This document shows positions 1 through 6,345 of a DNA stretch of 7,176 bases, in pieces; position 1 is the stretch's first letter, and the number at the start of each line of letters is the position of its first letter. The stretch is from contig URYO01000063.1 of the NCBI GenBank assembly GCA_900552195.1, forward strand, positions 1-7,176, read 5' to 3'. The translations under genes and the position numbers were made by a program. The DNA is from an uncultured Sutterella sp. (GTDB lineage: Bacteria; Pseudomonadota; Gammaproteobacteria; Burkholderiales; Burkholderiaceae_F). Under the pieces are notes generated by a model that ran no database searches, was not told the DNA's origin, and was given only the letters and a program-made list of their open reading frames with translations.

Positions 1-104
1 CCTATGAAATCGTAGAGCAATGTTACGAACTGCCGGAGTTTGCAAAAACTTTAAATAAGCTCTTAACAAGAGCAGGCACGCGAAAACCGTGCAAAGAAGT
101 CTAA
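1..104 (+). CDS. C-terminal end of an unidentified protein (5' end outside window)
   Basis: An open frame enters the window at base 3 and ends at TAA 102-104, giving 33 residues that begin YEIVEQCYELPEF and end in RKPCKEV. The composition (helical-looking, charged, basic end) is compatible with a real protein C-terminus, but I do not recognise the family. The reading frame is open from the window edge and no gene is seen on the opposite strand here. It converges with the leftward ampD operon, leaving 124 non-coding bases between them. A transposase C-terminus is one possibility, because the stop is followed closely by an A-rich stretch and a GC-rich motif of the kind seen at element ends, but this is only a guess. 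A chance open frame cannot be excluded at this length. Confidence 0.4.
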   Translation, partial: YEIVEQCYELPEFAKTLNKLLTRAGTRKPCKEV

Positions 105-220
105 GGGTTAATAAAAAAATCGCGGACACTTTCTGATCCTCTCGTTTTACTTGTTTTGTTGTTAATCATTCTAAATGAGGCGGCGGTCAACAATGCAGAA
201 TTTTGGCCTGAACCGCTCAA

Positions 221-236
221 TTAGACGTTTAGACGT
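221..236. repeat. Tandem 8-bp direct repeat across the ampD stop codon
   Basis: TTAGACGT occurs twice back to back (221-228 and 229-236). The ampD stop codon (TAA on the minus strand, 231-229) lies at the start of the second copy. Either copy would end the gene after the same valine, so the duplication does not change the protein. It may simply be a slippage duplication. Confidence 0.6.
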
Positions 237-795
237 AAGGAAAACACAACGGCTTACCGGTCTTGCAGAGACTCTCATACGTAAGCCAGTCGAAAGCAGG
301 GCCCGGATCCGTCTTGCGAAGCGGTGCGATCATGGAATGGCCCGTGACGTATTTGATAGGATAAGCTTCGGCAAGTGCATCGGTGAGGCGCCCGAGCGTT
401 TCATATTGCGCCTGCTCATAGGGCGCTGAATCTGTACCTTCCAATTCCACGCCGATCGAGAAGTCATTGCAGTTCTCACGGCCCTCGTAAGAGGAAACGC
501 CGGCATGCCAGGCACGGTCCAAACAGGAAACGTACTGGAACAGGCGTCCACTCCGATCAATAAAGAAGTGTGAAGAAACGCGCAGTCCTTCTAAATCTTG
601 GTAGGACGGATGCTTGCAGCAGTCAAGCGTTCCGCAGAAAAGCGCGTCGACATCTCCGGTTCCGAACTGGCCGGCTGGCAAACTGATGTTGTGTATCACC
701 AGAAGAGAAATCTCTTCGCCTTCCGGCCGCTCGTTGAAATGCTCGGAGGGCCGAATTGCCGCTTCGTCACACCAGCCGTTAGGAAAAATTCGCAT
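229..795 (-). CDS. ampD: 1,6-anhydro-N-acetylmuramyl-L-alanine amidase AmpD
   Basis: Cytoplasmic zinc amidase that cleaves the lactyl-peptide bond of anhydro-muropeptides during peptidoglycan recycling. In many Proteobacteria its loss raises AmpC beta-lactamase. The 188-residue product fits the family (E. coli about 183) and is colinear with it: LLVIHNISLP near 31-40, RAWHAGVS at 94-101, NDFSIGVELEGT at 110-121, and TGHSMIAP and RKTDPGPAFDW at 151-170. By alignment with E. coli AmpD the zinc ligands are H35, H153 and D163, with E117 and K161 as catalytic-site residues, so it should be active. No signal peptide is seen, as expected for AmpD. The start at 795 is preferred over an in-frame ATG at 837: it places the N-terminus in register with the family, has an AAGG about 7 nt upstream, and forms a TGATG stop/start overlap with the preceding gene, implying translational coupling. 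A run of extra cysteines (C54, C59, C60) is a minor oddity. Confidence 0.95.
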   Translation of the reverse strand: MRIFPNGWCDEAAIRPSEHFNERPEGEEISLLVIHNISLPAGQFGTGDVDALFCGTLDCCKHPSYQDLEGLRVSSHFFIDRSGRLFQYVSCLDRAWHAGVSSYEGRENCNDFSIGVELEGTDSAPYEQAQYETLGRLTDALAEAYPIKYVTGHSMIAPLRKTDPGPAFDWLTYESLCKTGKPLCFPYV

Positions 796-1061
796 CAGTG
801 CGCCTTCGGGCCTTTCATTGCGTGCTGGCGGCAGCAATAGTACTTCCCATTGCTGTATACAGCTTCACTGATCAGAACATACAAGCCGCAGTTCGCGCAC
901 GAAACCATCTTTTCGCCCGGCATATCGTTTTTGTGTTCCGCAAGATTGGCTTTTTCCTGTTTATCCAGGCGCTTTTCAAGCTGAATCTGCTTTAAGCGCA
1001 TGGAACGCCAGGCAAAGTAAATAACGGCAACGATAAGAACAAAGAAAATGATCCTGGACAT
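795..1061 (-). CDS. PP0621-family small membrane-anchored zinc-ribbon-like protein
   Basis: An 88-residue protein. Residues 3-18 form one hydrophobic segment (IIFFVLIVAVIYFAW), followed by a basic, probably coiled stretch at 20-45. The C-terminal part holds a metal-site pattern: C55-x2-C58 (SCANCG), then C76/C77 and H80 in YYCCRQH. This layout of a membrane anchor followed by a CxxC...CxxH-type ribbon matches the PP0621 family common in Beta- and Gammaproteobacteria, whose function is unknown; zinc binding is inferred from the ligands. GGGAG at 1074-1070, inside the end of ypjD, lies 8 nt before the ATG. The gene starts 3 nt after the ypjD stop and overlaps the ampD start by 1 nt, so it is the middle gene of a three-gene operon. 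The N-in orientation, with the ribbon on one face of the inner membrane, cannot be settled from sequence alone. Confidence 0.85.
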   Translation of the reverse strand: MSRIIFFVLIVAVIYFAWRSMRLKQIQLEKRLDKQEKANLAEHKNDMPGEKMVSCANCGLYVLISEAVYSNGKYYCCRQHAMKGPKAH

Positions 1062-1064
1062 GAC

Positions 1065-1898
1065 TTAGGCTCCCGGAACAACTTCCATAACAAAGCGAAC
1101 GCCGATATAAGAAACCATCAGAACGCAGAAGCCGATAACGGTCCAAAGAGCGGCAAACTTTCCTCTCCAGCCTCTGAGATGATGTCCGAGAAGCAGGATT
1201 CCGAAGATGACCCAGGCCATGCAGGTGGTGACAGTCTTGTGGTCAAAACGGAAGGCTTGGCCGAAAAGTTCCTGAGAATAGACAGCACCGAACAGAATCG
1301 CAGCGGTCAGAACAATGAACCCGACCCAGATCAAACGGAAAAGGATTTTCTCCATTTCCATCATGGAAGGCATGTTGTCCAAAATATTGACGTGCTTTGC
1401 GCCCTCGTGAGTAACAAAGTCCTTGGCGCGGACTCTCTTATGAACGGCCATTAAAAGCAGTCCTTGGATAAGCGCCATCGTCATCACGCTGTACGCAAGA
1501 ATCGCCAGAAGCAGATGCAGTCTGAAAGGGCCGCTCGCGGTTTCCGGCGCTAAGGGAGAACCAGGCAGCAGAAGCGGCAAAAGCATGCTAACCGCAGAAA
1601 GCGGCAGAACAAAAACCAGCATGGCGCCGATCTTAGAGAAGAAACTTTCCAAGAGCAGCAGGAACGTGCAGGTGAACAGCGTAATCGTCAGCGCTAGCGC
1701 CATTCCAAAGTGCGGAGTCCCGTACAGGAACAAAGCCTCGTAAATCAGGTAAGCCTGGATCATAAGACCTGCGCAAATCAGGGGGCGAATCCAGAATTTC
1801 TCCGAAGGTTCAGGCTCTTGCAACGTTTTGTAAATTCCGAAGGCTGCGGCTAAATACAATACGGCCGCAAAAACGTAAAATATGGCATTCAATGTCAT
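1065..1898 (-). CDS. ypjD: YpjD/CcsA-family inner membrane protein (cytochrome c assembly family)
   Basis: A 277-residue polytopic membrane protein with about eight hydrophobic helices (roughly 4-22, 38-58, 65-84, 90-110, 127-150, 186-206, 222-238, 249-270). It belongs to the CcsA/cytochrome c assembly superfamily. It carries the version typical of the ffh-linked YpjD subgroup: FRLHLLLAILAYS at 125-137 (H128), FRFDHKTV at 216-223, and GHHLRGWRGK at 238-247. It lacks the tryptophan-rich WGxxWxWD heme motif of true CcsA/CcmC proteins, so a direct role in cytochrome c maturation should not be assumed. E. coli ypjD (also called corE) likewise lies divergent from ffh. The ATG at 1898 has only a weak purine stretch (AAGAG, 8 nt upstream). 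It is the first gene of the leftward operon with the PP0621 gene and ampD. The family assignment is firm and the molecular role is unknown. Confidence 0.9.
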   Translation of the reverse strand: MTLNAIFYVFAAVLYLAAAFGIYKTLQEPEPSEKFWIRPLICAGLMIQAYLIYEALFLYGTPHFGMALALTITLFTCTFLLLLESFFSKIGAMLVFVLPLSAVSMLLPLLLPGSPLAPETASGPFRLHLLLAILAYSVMTMALIQGLLLMAVHKRVRAKDFVTHEGAKHVNILDNMPSMMEMEKILFRLIWVGFIVLTAAILFGAVYSQELFGQAFRFDHKTVTTCMAWVIFGILLLGHHLRGWRGKFAALWTVIGFCVLMVSYIGVRFVMEVVPGA

Positions 1899-1929
1899 CG
1901 TTACGACTCTTTTTTATATAGTTGATCGT

Positions 1930-1957
1930 ATTGTATGACTTAACTCTTTCCTTTGAA
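1930..1957 (-). promoter_or_regulatory. Candidate sigma70 promoter for the ypjD-PP0621-ampD operon
   Basis: On the minus strand TTCAAA (1957-1952, 4 of 6 to the -35 consensus) and TACAAT (1935-1930, 5 of 6 to the -10 consensus) are 16 nt apart. Transcription would begin near 1923, giving a leader of about 25 nt before ypjD. It lies in the only divergent intergenic gap of the window. Matches are moderate and were found by eye. Confidence 0.45.
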
Positions 1958-1960
1958 TTA

Positions 1961-1968
1961 ATGTAATG
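1961..1968 (+). promoter_or_regulatory. Start-stop element ATGTAATG overlapping the ffh start
   Basis: A one-codon ORF (ATG 1961-1963, TAA 1964-1966) shares its final A with the ffh ATG at 1966. Upstream of both there is no Shine-Dalgarno-like purine run; the preceding bases are pyrimidine-rich and then AT-rich. The ffh start is nevertheless fixed, because an in-frame TGA lies at 1954-1956 and the protein N-terminus matches the family. Whether the element is functional or a by-product of AT-rich sequence is unknown. Confidence 0.3.
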
Positions 1969-3360
1969 CTCGATTCTCTTACTCAGCGTCTTACCAAAGT
2001 CGTCAAAACCATTCGCGGACAAGCTCGTCTGACCGAATCCAACATGCAGGACATGCTGCGTGAAATTCGTATTGCCCTCCTCGAGGCAGACGTTGCCATT
2101 CCCGTGGTCAAAGATCTCATTGCAAGAATTAAAGAAAAAGCCCTCGGAACCGAAGTTCAGACAAGCCTGACTCCGGGCCAGGCATTGGTCGGCATTGTTC
2201 ACGACGAATTAACAAAAGTTATCGGCGGAGAGGATCCTGAAAATGTTCGCGAGATCAACCTCGCTACCCAGCCTCCCGCAATCATCCTGTTAGCCGGCCT
2301 TCAAGGTGCCGGTAAAACGACGACCGCCGGCAAGCTCGGTAAATGGCTCAAAGAAGAAAAGAAGAAAAAAGTTCTGACAGTTTCCGCCGACGTGTACCGT
2401 CCTGCCGCTATTGATCAGCTACAAACAGTTTCTCAGCAGGCCAACATTGACTTCTTCCCGAGTACTCCGAACGAAAAACCGCTCGATATTGCCCGCAAGG
2501 CCCTCGAATACGCAAAGCTTCATTACTACGACGTGCTCATCGTCGATACGGCCGGTCGCTTAGCGATCGACGAGCAGATGATGAATGAGGTCAGCGATCT
2601 GGAAAAATTCTTAAATCCGATCGAAACCTTCTTCGTGGTCGACGCCATGGTCGGTCAGGACGCAGTCAACACCGCGAAAGCCTTCGGCGAAAAACTTCCT
2701 CTAACCGGCGTGATTCTGACTAAGGTCGACGGCGACTCCAGAGGTGGTGCAGCGCTTTCCGTTCGCATGGTCACCGGTAAGCCCATCAAATTTATGGGCG
2801 TTGGTGAAAAACTCAACGGTTTCCAGCGTTTTGATCCGCAGGCCATGGCCGGACGAATCCTCGGCATGGGCGACATCGTTTCTCTTGTCGATGAAGTCCG
2901 CAAGAACGTGGATATCGAAAAAGCCCAGAAGTTCGCTGAAAAAATGCGTAAGGGCGACGATTTCACACTCGAAGACTTCAAGGATCAGCTCGCTCAGGTC
3001 AAAAACCTGGGCAGTTTCTCTTCCTTAATTGAGAAACTCCCGGCACAGTTCGCCCAAGCTGCCGGCCAGGTTGACGACGAACAGGCTAAGAAACAGCTCG
3101 CCCGTACTGAAGCCATCATTAATTCGATGACACCGCATGAACGCAGAAAACCTGAAATCATCAAAGCAAGCCGCAAGCGCAGAATCGCTGCCGGCGCCGG
3201 CACTACCGTTCAGGAAGTCAATCGTCTGCTCAAACAGTTTGAGCAGAGCCGCGAAATGATGAAGATGATGAAAAAAGGCGGCATGGGCAAAATGATGCGC
3301 GCTTTCAGAAGCCTTAGCGGCCGCTTCCCGGGTATGGGCGGCATGGGCGGAGGCTTCTAG
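1966..3360 (+). CDS. ffh: Signal recognition particle protein Ffh (SRP54 homologue)
   Basis: GTPase subunit of the signal recognition particle. It binds signal sequences as they leave the ribosome and, with 4.5S RNA and FtsY, delivers membrane proteins to the translocon. The 464 residues cover the full family length: N domain (1-85, with ALLEADVA at 37-44), G domain with P-loop GLQGAGKTT (111-119), SADVYRPAA (140-148), DTAGR (194-198), TKVDGDSRGG (252-261), and the methionine-rich M domain (about 323-464). The RNA-binding motif SRKRRIAAG is at 402-410, and a Gly/Met-rich tail ends the protein. The stretch corresponding to the M-domain finger loop (about 345-372) contains no methionine, unlike E. 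coli. The start lacks a recognisable Shine-Dalgarno. The stop overlaps the ruvC GTG as TAGTG. The gene is divergent from ypjD, as in E. coli, and appears to head the ruvCAB transcript. Confidence 0.98.
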   Translation: MLDSLTQRLTKVVKTIRGQARLTESNMQDMLREIRIALLEADVAIPVVKDLIARIKEKALGTEVQTSLTPGQALVGIVHDELTKVIGGEDPENVREINLATQPPAIILLAGLQGAGKTTTAGKLGKWLKEEKKKKVLTVSADVYRPAAIDQLQTVSQQANIDFFPSTPNEKPLDIARKALEYAKLHYYDVLIVDTAGRLAIDEQMMNEVSDLEKFLNPIETFFVVDAMVGQDAVNTAKAFGEKLPLTGVILTKVDGDSRGGAALSVRMVTGKPIKFMGVGEKLNGFQRFDPQAMAGRILGMGDIVSLVDEVRKNVDIEKAQKFAEKMRKGDDFTLEDFKDQLAQVKNLGSFSSLIEKLPAQFAQAAGQVDDEQAKKQLARTEAIINSMTPHERRKPEIIKASRKRRIAAGAGTTVQEVNRLLKQFEQSREMMKMMKKGGMGKMMRAFRSLSGRFPGMGGMGGGF

Positions 3361-3965
3361 TGAGCCAAAAGGCTGTTCGTATTCTCGGAATTGACCCGGG
3401 GCTTAATCACACCGGCTACGGCCTTGTAGATTTTGTGCCCGGTCATTTCACCTATGTCGCCTCTGGTGTTTTGAATGTACCCGCAGGCGAACTTTCCGAC
3501 AGACTGGGATTCATTTTTAAGTCCTTGTCGGCTTTGATCGAGGAGCATCATCCGAATGTCGCTTCGATTGAAAAAACTTTCTTGAATACGAATGCCCAGT
3601 CCAGCATGCTGCTGTCACACGCAAGAGGCGCTGCGATGTGTGCTGTCGCATGTCACTCTATCCTATGCAAAGAAATCAGCACTCGCGAGATTAAAAAATC
3701 CGTAACCGGCTACGGCGCCGCTGACAAAGATCAAGTGCAGCAAATGGTTCTAAGGCATCTGAAGCTTGAGGACACGCGCTTCAGTCCGGACGAGTCGGAT
3801 GCTCTGGCAACCGCGATCTGCTACGGCAGCTCCAGTATCCTGCTCGGCCTCGTACCGACACTCGGAACCAAGGCCGGCAGCAGCGGAACCGGTGTATCCC
3901 GCAGAGGCTCAAGTGCTCGCCGCTCAAGAAACGAGTGGACGAAACGTTATGAAGGAAAGGTCTAA
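3360..3965 (+). CDS. ruvC: Crossover junction endodeoxyribonuclease RuvC
   Basis: Holliday-junction resolvase, a dimeric RNase H-fold nuclease that makes symmetric nicks in junctions presented by RuvAB. The 201-residue product has the family landmarks: ILGIDPGLNHTGYG (8-21) with D12, VASIEKTF (67-74) with E71, and the final acidic pair in SPDESDALATAI (D144 and D147). By alignment with E. coli these four are the metal-binding catalytic residues, so all are present. The core ends near residue 165. A tail of about 35 residues, rich in Ser, Gly and Arg (for example SRRGSSARRSR), makes it longer than E. coli RuvC (173). The start is GTG at 3360, sharing its G with the ffh TAG stop. No separate Shine-Dalgarno is clear, so expression probably depends on ribosomes finishing ffh. 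It is followed 3 nt later by ruvA. Confidence 0.96.
   Translation: MSQKAVRILGIDPGLNHTGYGLVDFVPGHFTYVASGVLNVPAGELSDRLGFIFKSLSALIEEHHPNVASIEKTFLNTNAQSSMLLSHARGAAMCAVACHSILCKEISTREIKKSVTGYGAADKDQVQQMVLRHLKLEDTRFSPDESDALATAICYGSSSILLGLVPTLGTKAGSSGTGVSRRGSSARRSRNEWTKRYEGKV
3952..3960 (+). promoter_or_regulatory. Shine-Dalgarno of ruvA
   Basis: AAGGAAAGG lies inside the last codons of ruvC, ending 8 nt before the ruvA ATG at 3969. It supports the chosen start and gives ruvA its own ribosome entry in addition to possible coupling. Confidence 0.7.
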
Positions 3966-3968
3966 CTA

Positions 3969-4538
3969 ATGATTGCAACCATTCGAGGAAAAATTCTTCA
4001 AAAAAATCCTCCGCAAGTTGTTGTTGAGTGCGGCGGACTAGGCTACGAGATCGATGTCCCGATGTCCACTTTCTACAATCTTCCGAACATCGGCGAAGAA
4101 GTGTTTCTGGAAACCGTCATGATCGTTCGTGAAGATGCGCAGCTGCTTTACGGCTTTTTAACTTCTCAGGAAAAATCAGTGTTCCGGCAGCTTCTGAAAG
4201 TGAGCGGCATCGGTCCAAGAATTTCGCTCGCCATGCTCTCCTCTATGTCTGCAGAAGATATCGGAAACGCCATTGCCAATAATGAAATCGGACTTTTGAC
4301 GATGGTTCCCGGCATCGGTAAGAAAACGGCCGAACGTCTCGTTCTTGAGCTGAAGGACAAGATGGTCGTCACTTCTGCGCCCACGGTTTCTTCCGTTCAG
4401 ACAGAGGTCATCCAGGCTTTGGTTGCGTTGGGTTTCAGCGAACGCGAAGCTCGCGGCGCTGCGAAAAACGTCCCTGCAGATGCCGACGCCTCCGAAGGCA
4501 TTCGTCTCTGTCTGCGTCAACTTGCTCAGAAAGGTTAA
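3969..4538 (+). CDS. ruvA: Holliday junction branch migration protein RuvA
   Basis: Tetrameric junction-binding protein that holds the four arms open and docks RuvB rings. It has 189 residues. Domain I is an OB-fold (1-63) ending in VREDAQLLYGF, where E55 and D56 correspond to the acidic pin residues of E. coli RuvA that separate strands at the crossover. Domain II has two helix-hairpin-helix motifs: VSGIGPRISLAML at 78-90 and VPGIGKKTAERL at 113-124. After a linker (about 133-144) comes the C-terminal three-helix domain III that contacts RuvB (QALVALGFSEREA in this part). The product is somewhat shorter than E. coli RuvA (203), mostly through a shorter flexible linker. It lies 3 nt after ruvC and 3 nt before ruvB, in the standard order. 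Confidence 0.97.
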   Translation: MIATIRGKILQKNPPQVVVECGGLGYEIDVPMSTFYNLPNIGEEVFLETVMIVREDAQLLYGFLTSQEKSVFRQLLKVSGIGPRISLAMLSSMSAEDIGNAIANNEIGLLTMVPGIGKKTAERLVLELKDKMVVTSAPTVSSVQTEVIQALVALGFSEREARGAAKNVPADADASEGIRLCLRQLAQKG

Positions 4539-4541
4539 TCC

Positions 4542-5582
4542 ATGGCGGACAGCAATTCGATTCTTTCCTCTGAAAGAAAAGAAAAAGAAGAAGTCATCGA
4601 CAAGGCCCTTCGTCCGACACGTCTCAAAGACTATGCCGGCCAAGACGGTATTCGTGAGCAGTTAGATCTGTTCATCACGGCTGCACGCAATCGCGGAGAA
4701 GCTCTGGATCACGTTTTGCTCTTCGGCCCTCCGGGCTTAGGTAAAACGACACTGGCAAACATCATCGCCAACGAACTCGGCGTCAAGCTTCGTCAAACGT
4801 CGGGCCCTGTTTTAGAAAAGGCCGGGGACTTGGCTGCCATGCTTACAAGTTTGGAGCCGCATGATGTTCTCTTCATTGACGAAATCCATCGTCTCTCGCC
4901 GGTCGTCGAAGAAATTCTTTATCCGGCCTTAGAGGACTTCAAGCTCGACATCATGATCGGCGAAGGCCCTGCTGCCCGTTCGATCAAAATCGATCTTCCG
5001 CATTTCACGCTTGTGGGTGCCACGACACGTGCAGGTTCATTGACCAAACCGCTGCAGGATCGTTTCGGTATTCGTGCCCAACTTCAGTACTACTCGCCTG
5101 AAGACCTGACAACCATTGTGCTGCGCTCCATGCACTTGCTAAATATGCCGGCAGATAAAGGCGCAGCCGGTGAGATTGCCCGCCGCTCCCGCGGTACACC
5201 TCGAATCGCAAACAGATTGCTTCGACGTATTCGCGACTTTTCCGAAGTCCGTCATCAGGGTCAATTGTCCGAACAAATCGCAAAAGACGCCCTTACCATG
5301 CTAGAAGTCGATCCGATCGGCTTAGACAGCCTCGACTGCCAATTCCTGCTTGCGATCATTGAAAAATTCCAAGGCGGTCCCGTCGGTATCGAAAACCTGG
5401 CTTCCGCTGTCGGTGAGGAGTCTGATACGCTTCAAGATATGGTCGAGCCTTATCTGATCAAAGAAGGTTTTGTTCAGAGGACACCAAGGGGACGCGTGGC
5501 GACACCGCGCGCATACAGCCATTTCGGGCTCGATAGAAAACATAAAGATTTGGGATTTTTATTCGATGACGACCAATATTAG
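4542..5582 (+). CDS. ruvB: Holliday junction branch migration DNA helicase RuvB
   Basis: Hexameric AAA+ motor that pulls DNA through the RuvA-bound junction. The 346 residues have all the family motifs: [11 protein letters not shown] (24-34), Walker [10 protein letters not shown] (62-70), Walker B LFIDEIH (110-116), sensor 1 GATTRAG (159-165), arginine finger R174 in DRFG, sensor 2 GTPRIANRL (218-226), and the C-terminal winged helix with [10 protein letters not shown] (278-287) and QRTPRGR (312-318). AGAAAGG ends 7 nt before the ATG and spans the end of ruvA. The short charged N-terminal extension (residues 1-20) is lineage-typical rather than odd. The last 17 bp overlap the start of the next gene, which suggests translational coupling to that uncharacterised protein. 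Confidence 0.98.
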   Translation: MADSNSILSSERKEKEEVIDKALRPTRLKDYAGQDGIREQLDLFITAARNRGEALDHVLLFGPPGLGKTTLANIIANELGVKLRQTSGPVLEKAGDLAAMLTSLEPHDVLFIDEIHRLSPVVEEILYPALEDFKLDIMIGEGPAARSIKIDLPHFTLVGATTRAGSLTKPLQDRFGIRAQLQYYSPEDLTTIVLRSMHLLNMPADKGAAGEIARRSRGTPRIANRLLRRIRDFSEVRHQGQLSEQIAKDALTMLEVDPIGLDSLDCQFLLAIIEKFQGGPVGIENLASAVGEESDTLQDMVEPYLIKEGFVQRTPRGRVATPRAYSHFGLDRKHKDLGFLFDDDQY

Positions 5583-6288
5583 TTCTTACAACTTGTCCGA
5601 GCGTCAGGTGCAGCTGGACTTGTCCGTTCTTCCCTACGATTTTGAAGAGAACGTCAAGACATTGAGCGAACAAGCGCGTCAGGCCTGGAACGACGTTCAA
5701 GATTTGGAAGCTTCTGCCTGCCCTGACAATAAGGCTCAAATCACGATCACGATGCACCCGTCCTTTGCTTCTCAGATTTACTTCCCTGAGGAGTTTTTGC
5801 TTGTCATGGGATTGGACTGCGTCGGCGTACGTCAGGTTCAGTGCTTCCCGCGCGACACTTCAAGCTGCGATACTGAAGACGGAGAAATTACCGTTGCGCT
5901 CGTCTGCGTCGGAAAGAGACAGGACATCCAGGCCATTCCCGGCAAACTGGAAAAAGTTGTCTCAGACACACTCGTCGGAAAACAGATTCGAACCATTGAA
6001 AGTATTGAAGCCGTCTCTATCTATGACCGCTTGGATATTCCCAACGATTACTTCGAGGACCATTTCTTAGTCGGTGTTTATGTGACGCCCGGAAAAACAA
6101 TCGAAGAATCCAAGGAAGACTTTAAAAATTACGCTCAGAAAAACGATCTTGAAGTACACCCCAACTTCTTAGTCGACAAGGACGGTGTCTTCTATGTGCT
6201 TCTGCGCGGGGCCCGCTACAAACTCGATGCTATCGGCGACTACGCCTACACCTTCTGTGTACGTGTCCCGCCGCTGAAAAAAGCCTGA
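5566..6288 (+). CDS. Uncharacterised 240-residue protein between ruvB and recC; possible stand-alone N-terminal domain of an S8 subtilase-like protein
   Basis: A soluble, acidic-looking protein without signal peptide or membrane segment. I chose the ATG at 5566 over an upstream in-frame ATG at 5470: the latter would overlap ruvB by over 100 bp and encode a stretch that looks like ruvB shadow. GGGA lies 10 nt upstream, a weak site, so coupling to ruvB (17-bp overlap) is likely. Visible blocks: ITITMHPSF (59-67), [19 protein letters not shown] (71-89), [11 protein letters not shown] (110-120), [10 protein letters not shown] (141-150), EDFKNYAQK (184-192), [10 protein letters not shown] (208-217), and a basic end VRVPPLKK. 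From memory, the order resembles the roughly 250-residue region preceding the protease domain in some S8 subtilase-like proteins (patterns like TLHP..., SYFP..LL...GL..VGSR, IE.I, and a closing RV.R.MP.LR). No catalytic Asp-His-Ser protease module follows. This family link is inference; the gene itself looks real. Six cysteines (52, 85, 93, 101, 114, 231) form no obvious metal motif. Confidence 0.8.
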   Translation: MTTNISSYNLSERQVQLDLSVLPYDFEENVKTLSEQARQAWNDVQDLEASACPDNKAQITITMHPSFASQIYFPEEFLLVMGLDCVGVRQVQCFPRDTSSCDTEDGEITVALVCVGKRQDIQAIPGKLEKVVSDTLVGKQIRTIESIEAVSIYDRLDIPNDYFEDHFLVGVYVTPGKTIEESKEDFKNYAQKNDLEVHPNFLVDKDGVFYVLLRGARYKLDAIGDYAYTFCVRVPPLKKA

Positions 6289-6331
6289 CTCAGCACCTCA
6301 CAACAAAATTAAATCGTCGGCTTTTCCTTTT

Positions 6332-6342
6332 AGGAGGGTCCT
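6332..6342 (+). promoter_or_regulatory. Strong Shine-Dalgarno of recC inside a small palindrome
   Basis: AGGAGGG (6332-6338) ends 7 nt before the GTG at 6346 and is close to the full anti-16S complement, so it decides that start. AGGA (6332-6335) could pair with TCCT (6339-6342) across a GGG loop, partly masking the site. The stem is only 4 bp, so any regulatory effect is speculative. The rest of the 57-nt gap (6289-6345) shows no terminator, which favours co-transcription with the upstream genes. Confidence 0.7.
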
Positions 6343-6345
6343 CTA

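Noticed and set aside
76..92. GCACG...CGTGC inverted repeat near the end of the first partial gene, considered as a terminator.
   Set aside because: The stem is 5 bp, lies inside the coding frame and is not followed by a T run.
183..216. GCGGT...ACCGC inverted repeat between the convergent gene ends, considered as a terminator for ampD.
   Set aside because: The stem is 5 bp with a 24-nt loop and no T run on either strand. No convincing terminator was found in 105-228.
796..837. Longer AmpD with 14 extra N-terminal residues from an ATG at 837.
   Set aside because: The extra residues overlap the end of the PP0621 gene and have no counterpart in E. coli AmpD; the TGATG junction at 795 fits better.
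1901..1960. Sigma70 promoter for ffh on the plus strand.
   Set aside because: TATAGT (1917-1922) and TATTGT (1929-1934) resemble -10 boxes, but no acceptable -35 lies at 16-18 nt, so no position was called.
1810..2202. 130-codon minus-strand open frame across the ffh start and intergenic region.
   Set aside because: Antisense to the conserved ffh N domain and overlapping ypjD; its protein has no recognisable features, and codon pressure from ffh explains it.
5470..5565. Longer form of the unknown protein from an ATG at 5470.
   Set aside because: The added 32 residues lie wholly within the conserved ruvB C-terminal coding region and read as shadow sequence; the ATG at 5566 is preferred.
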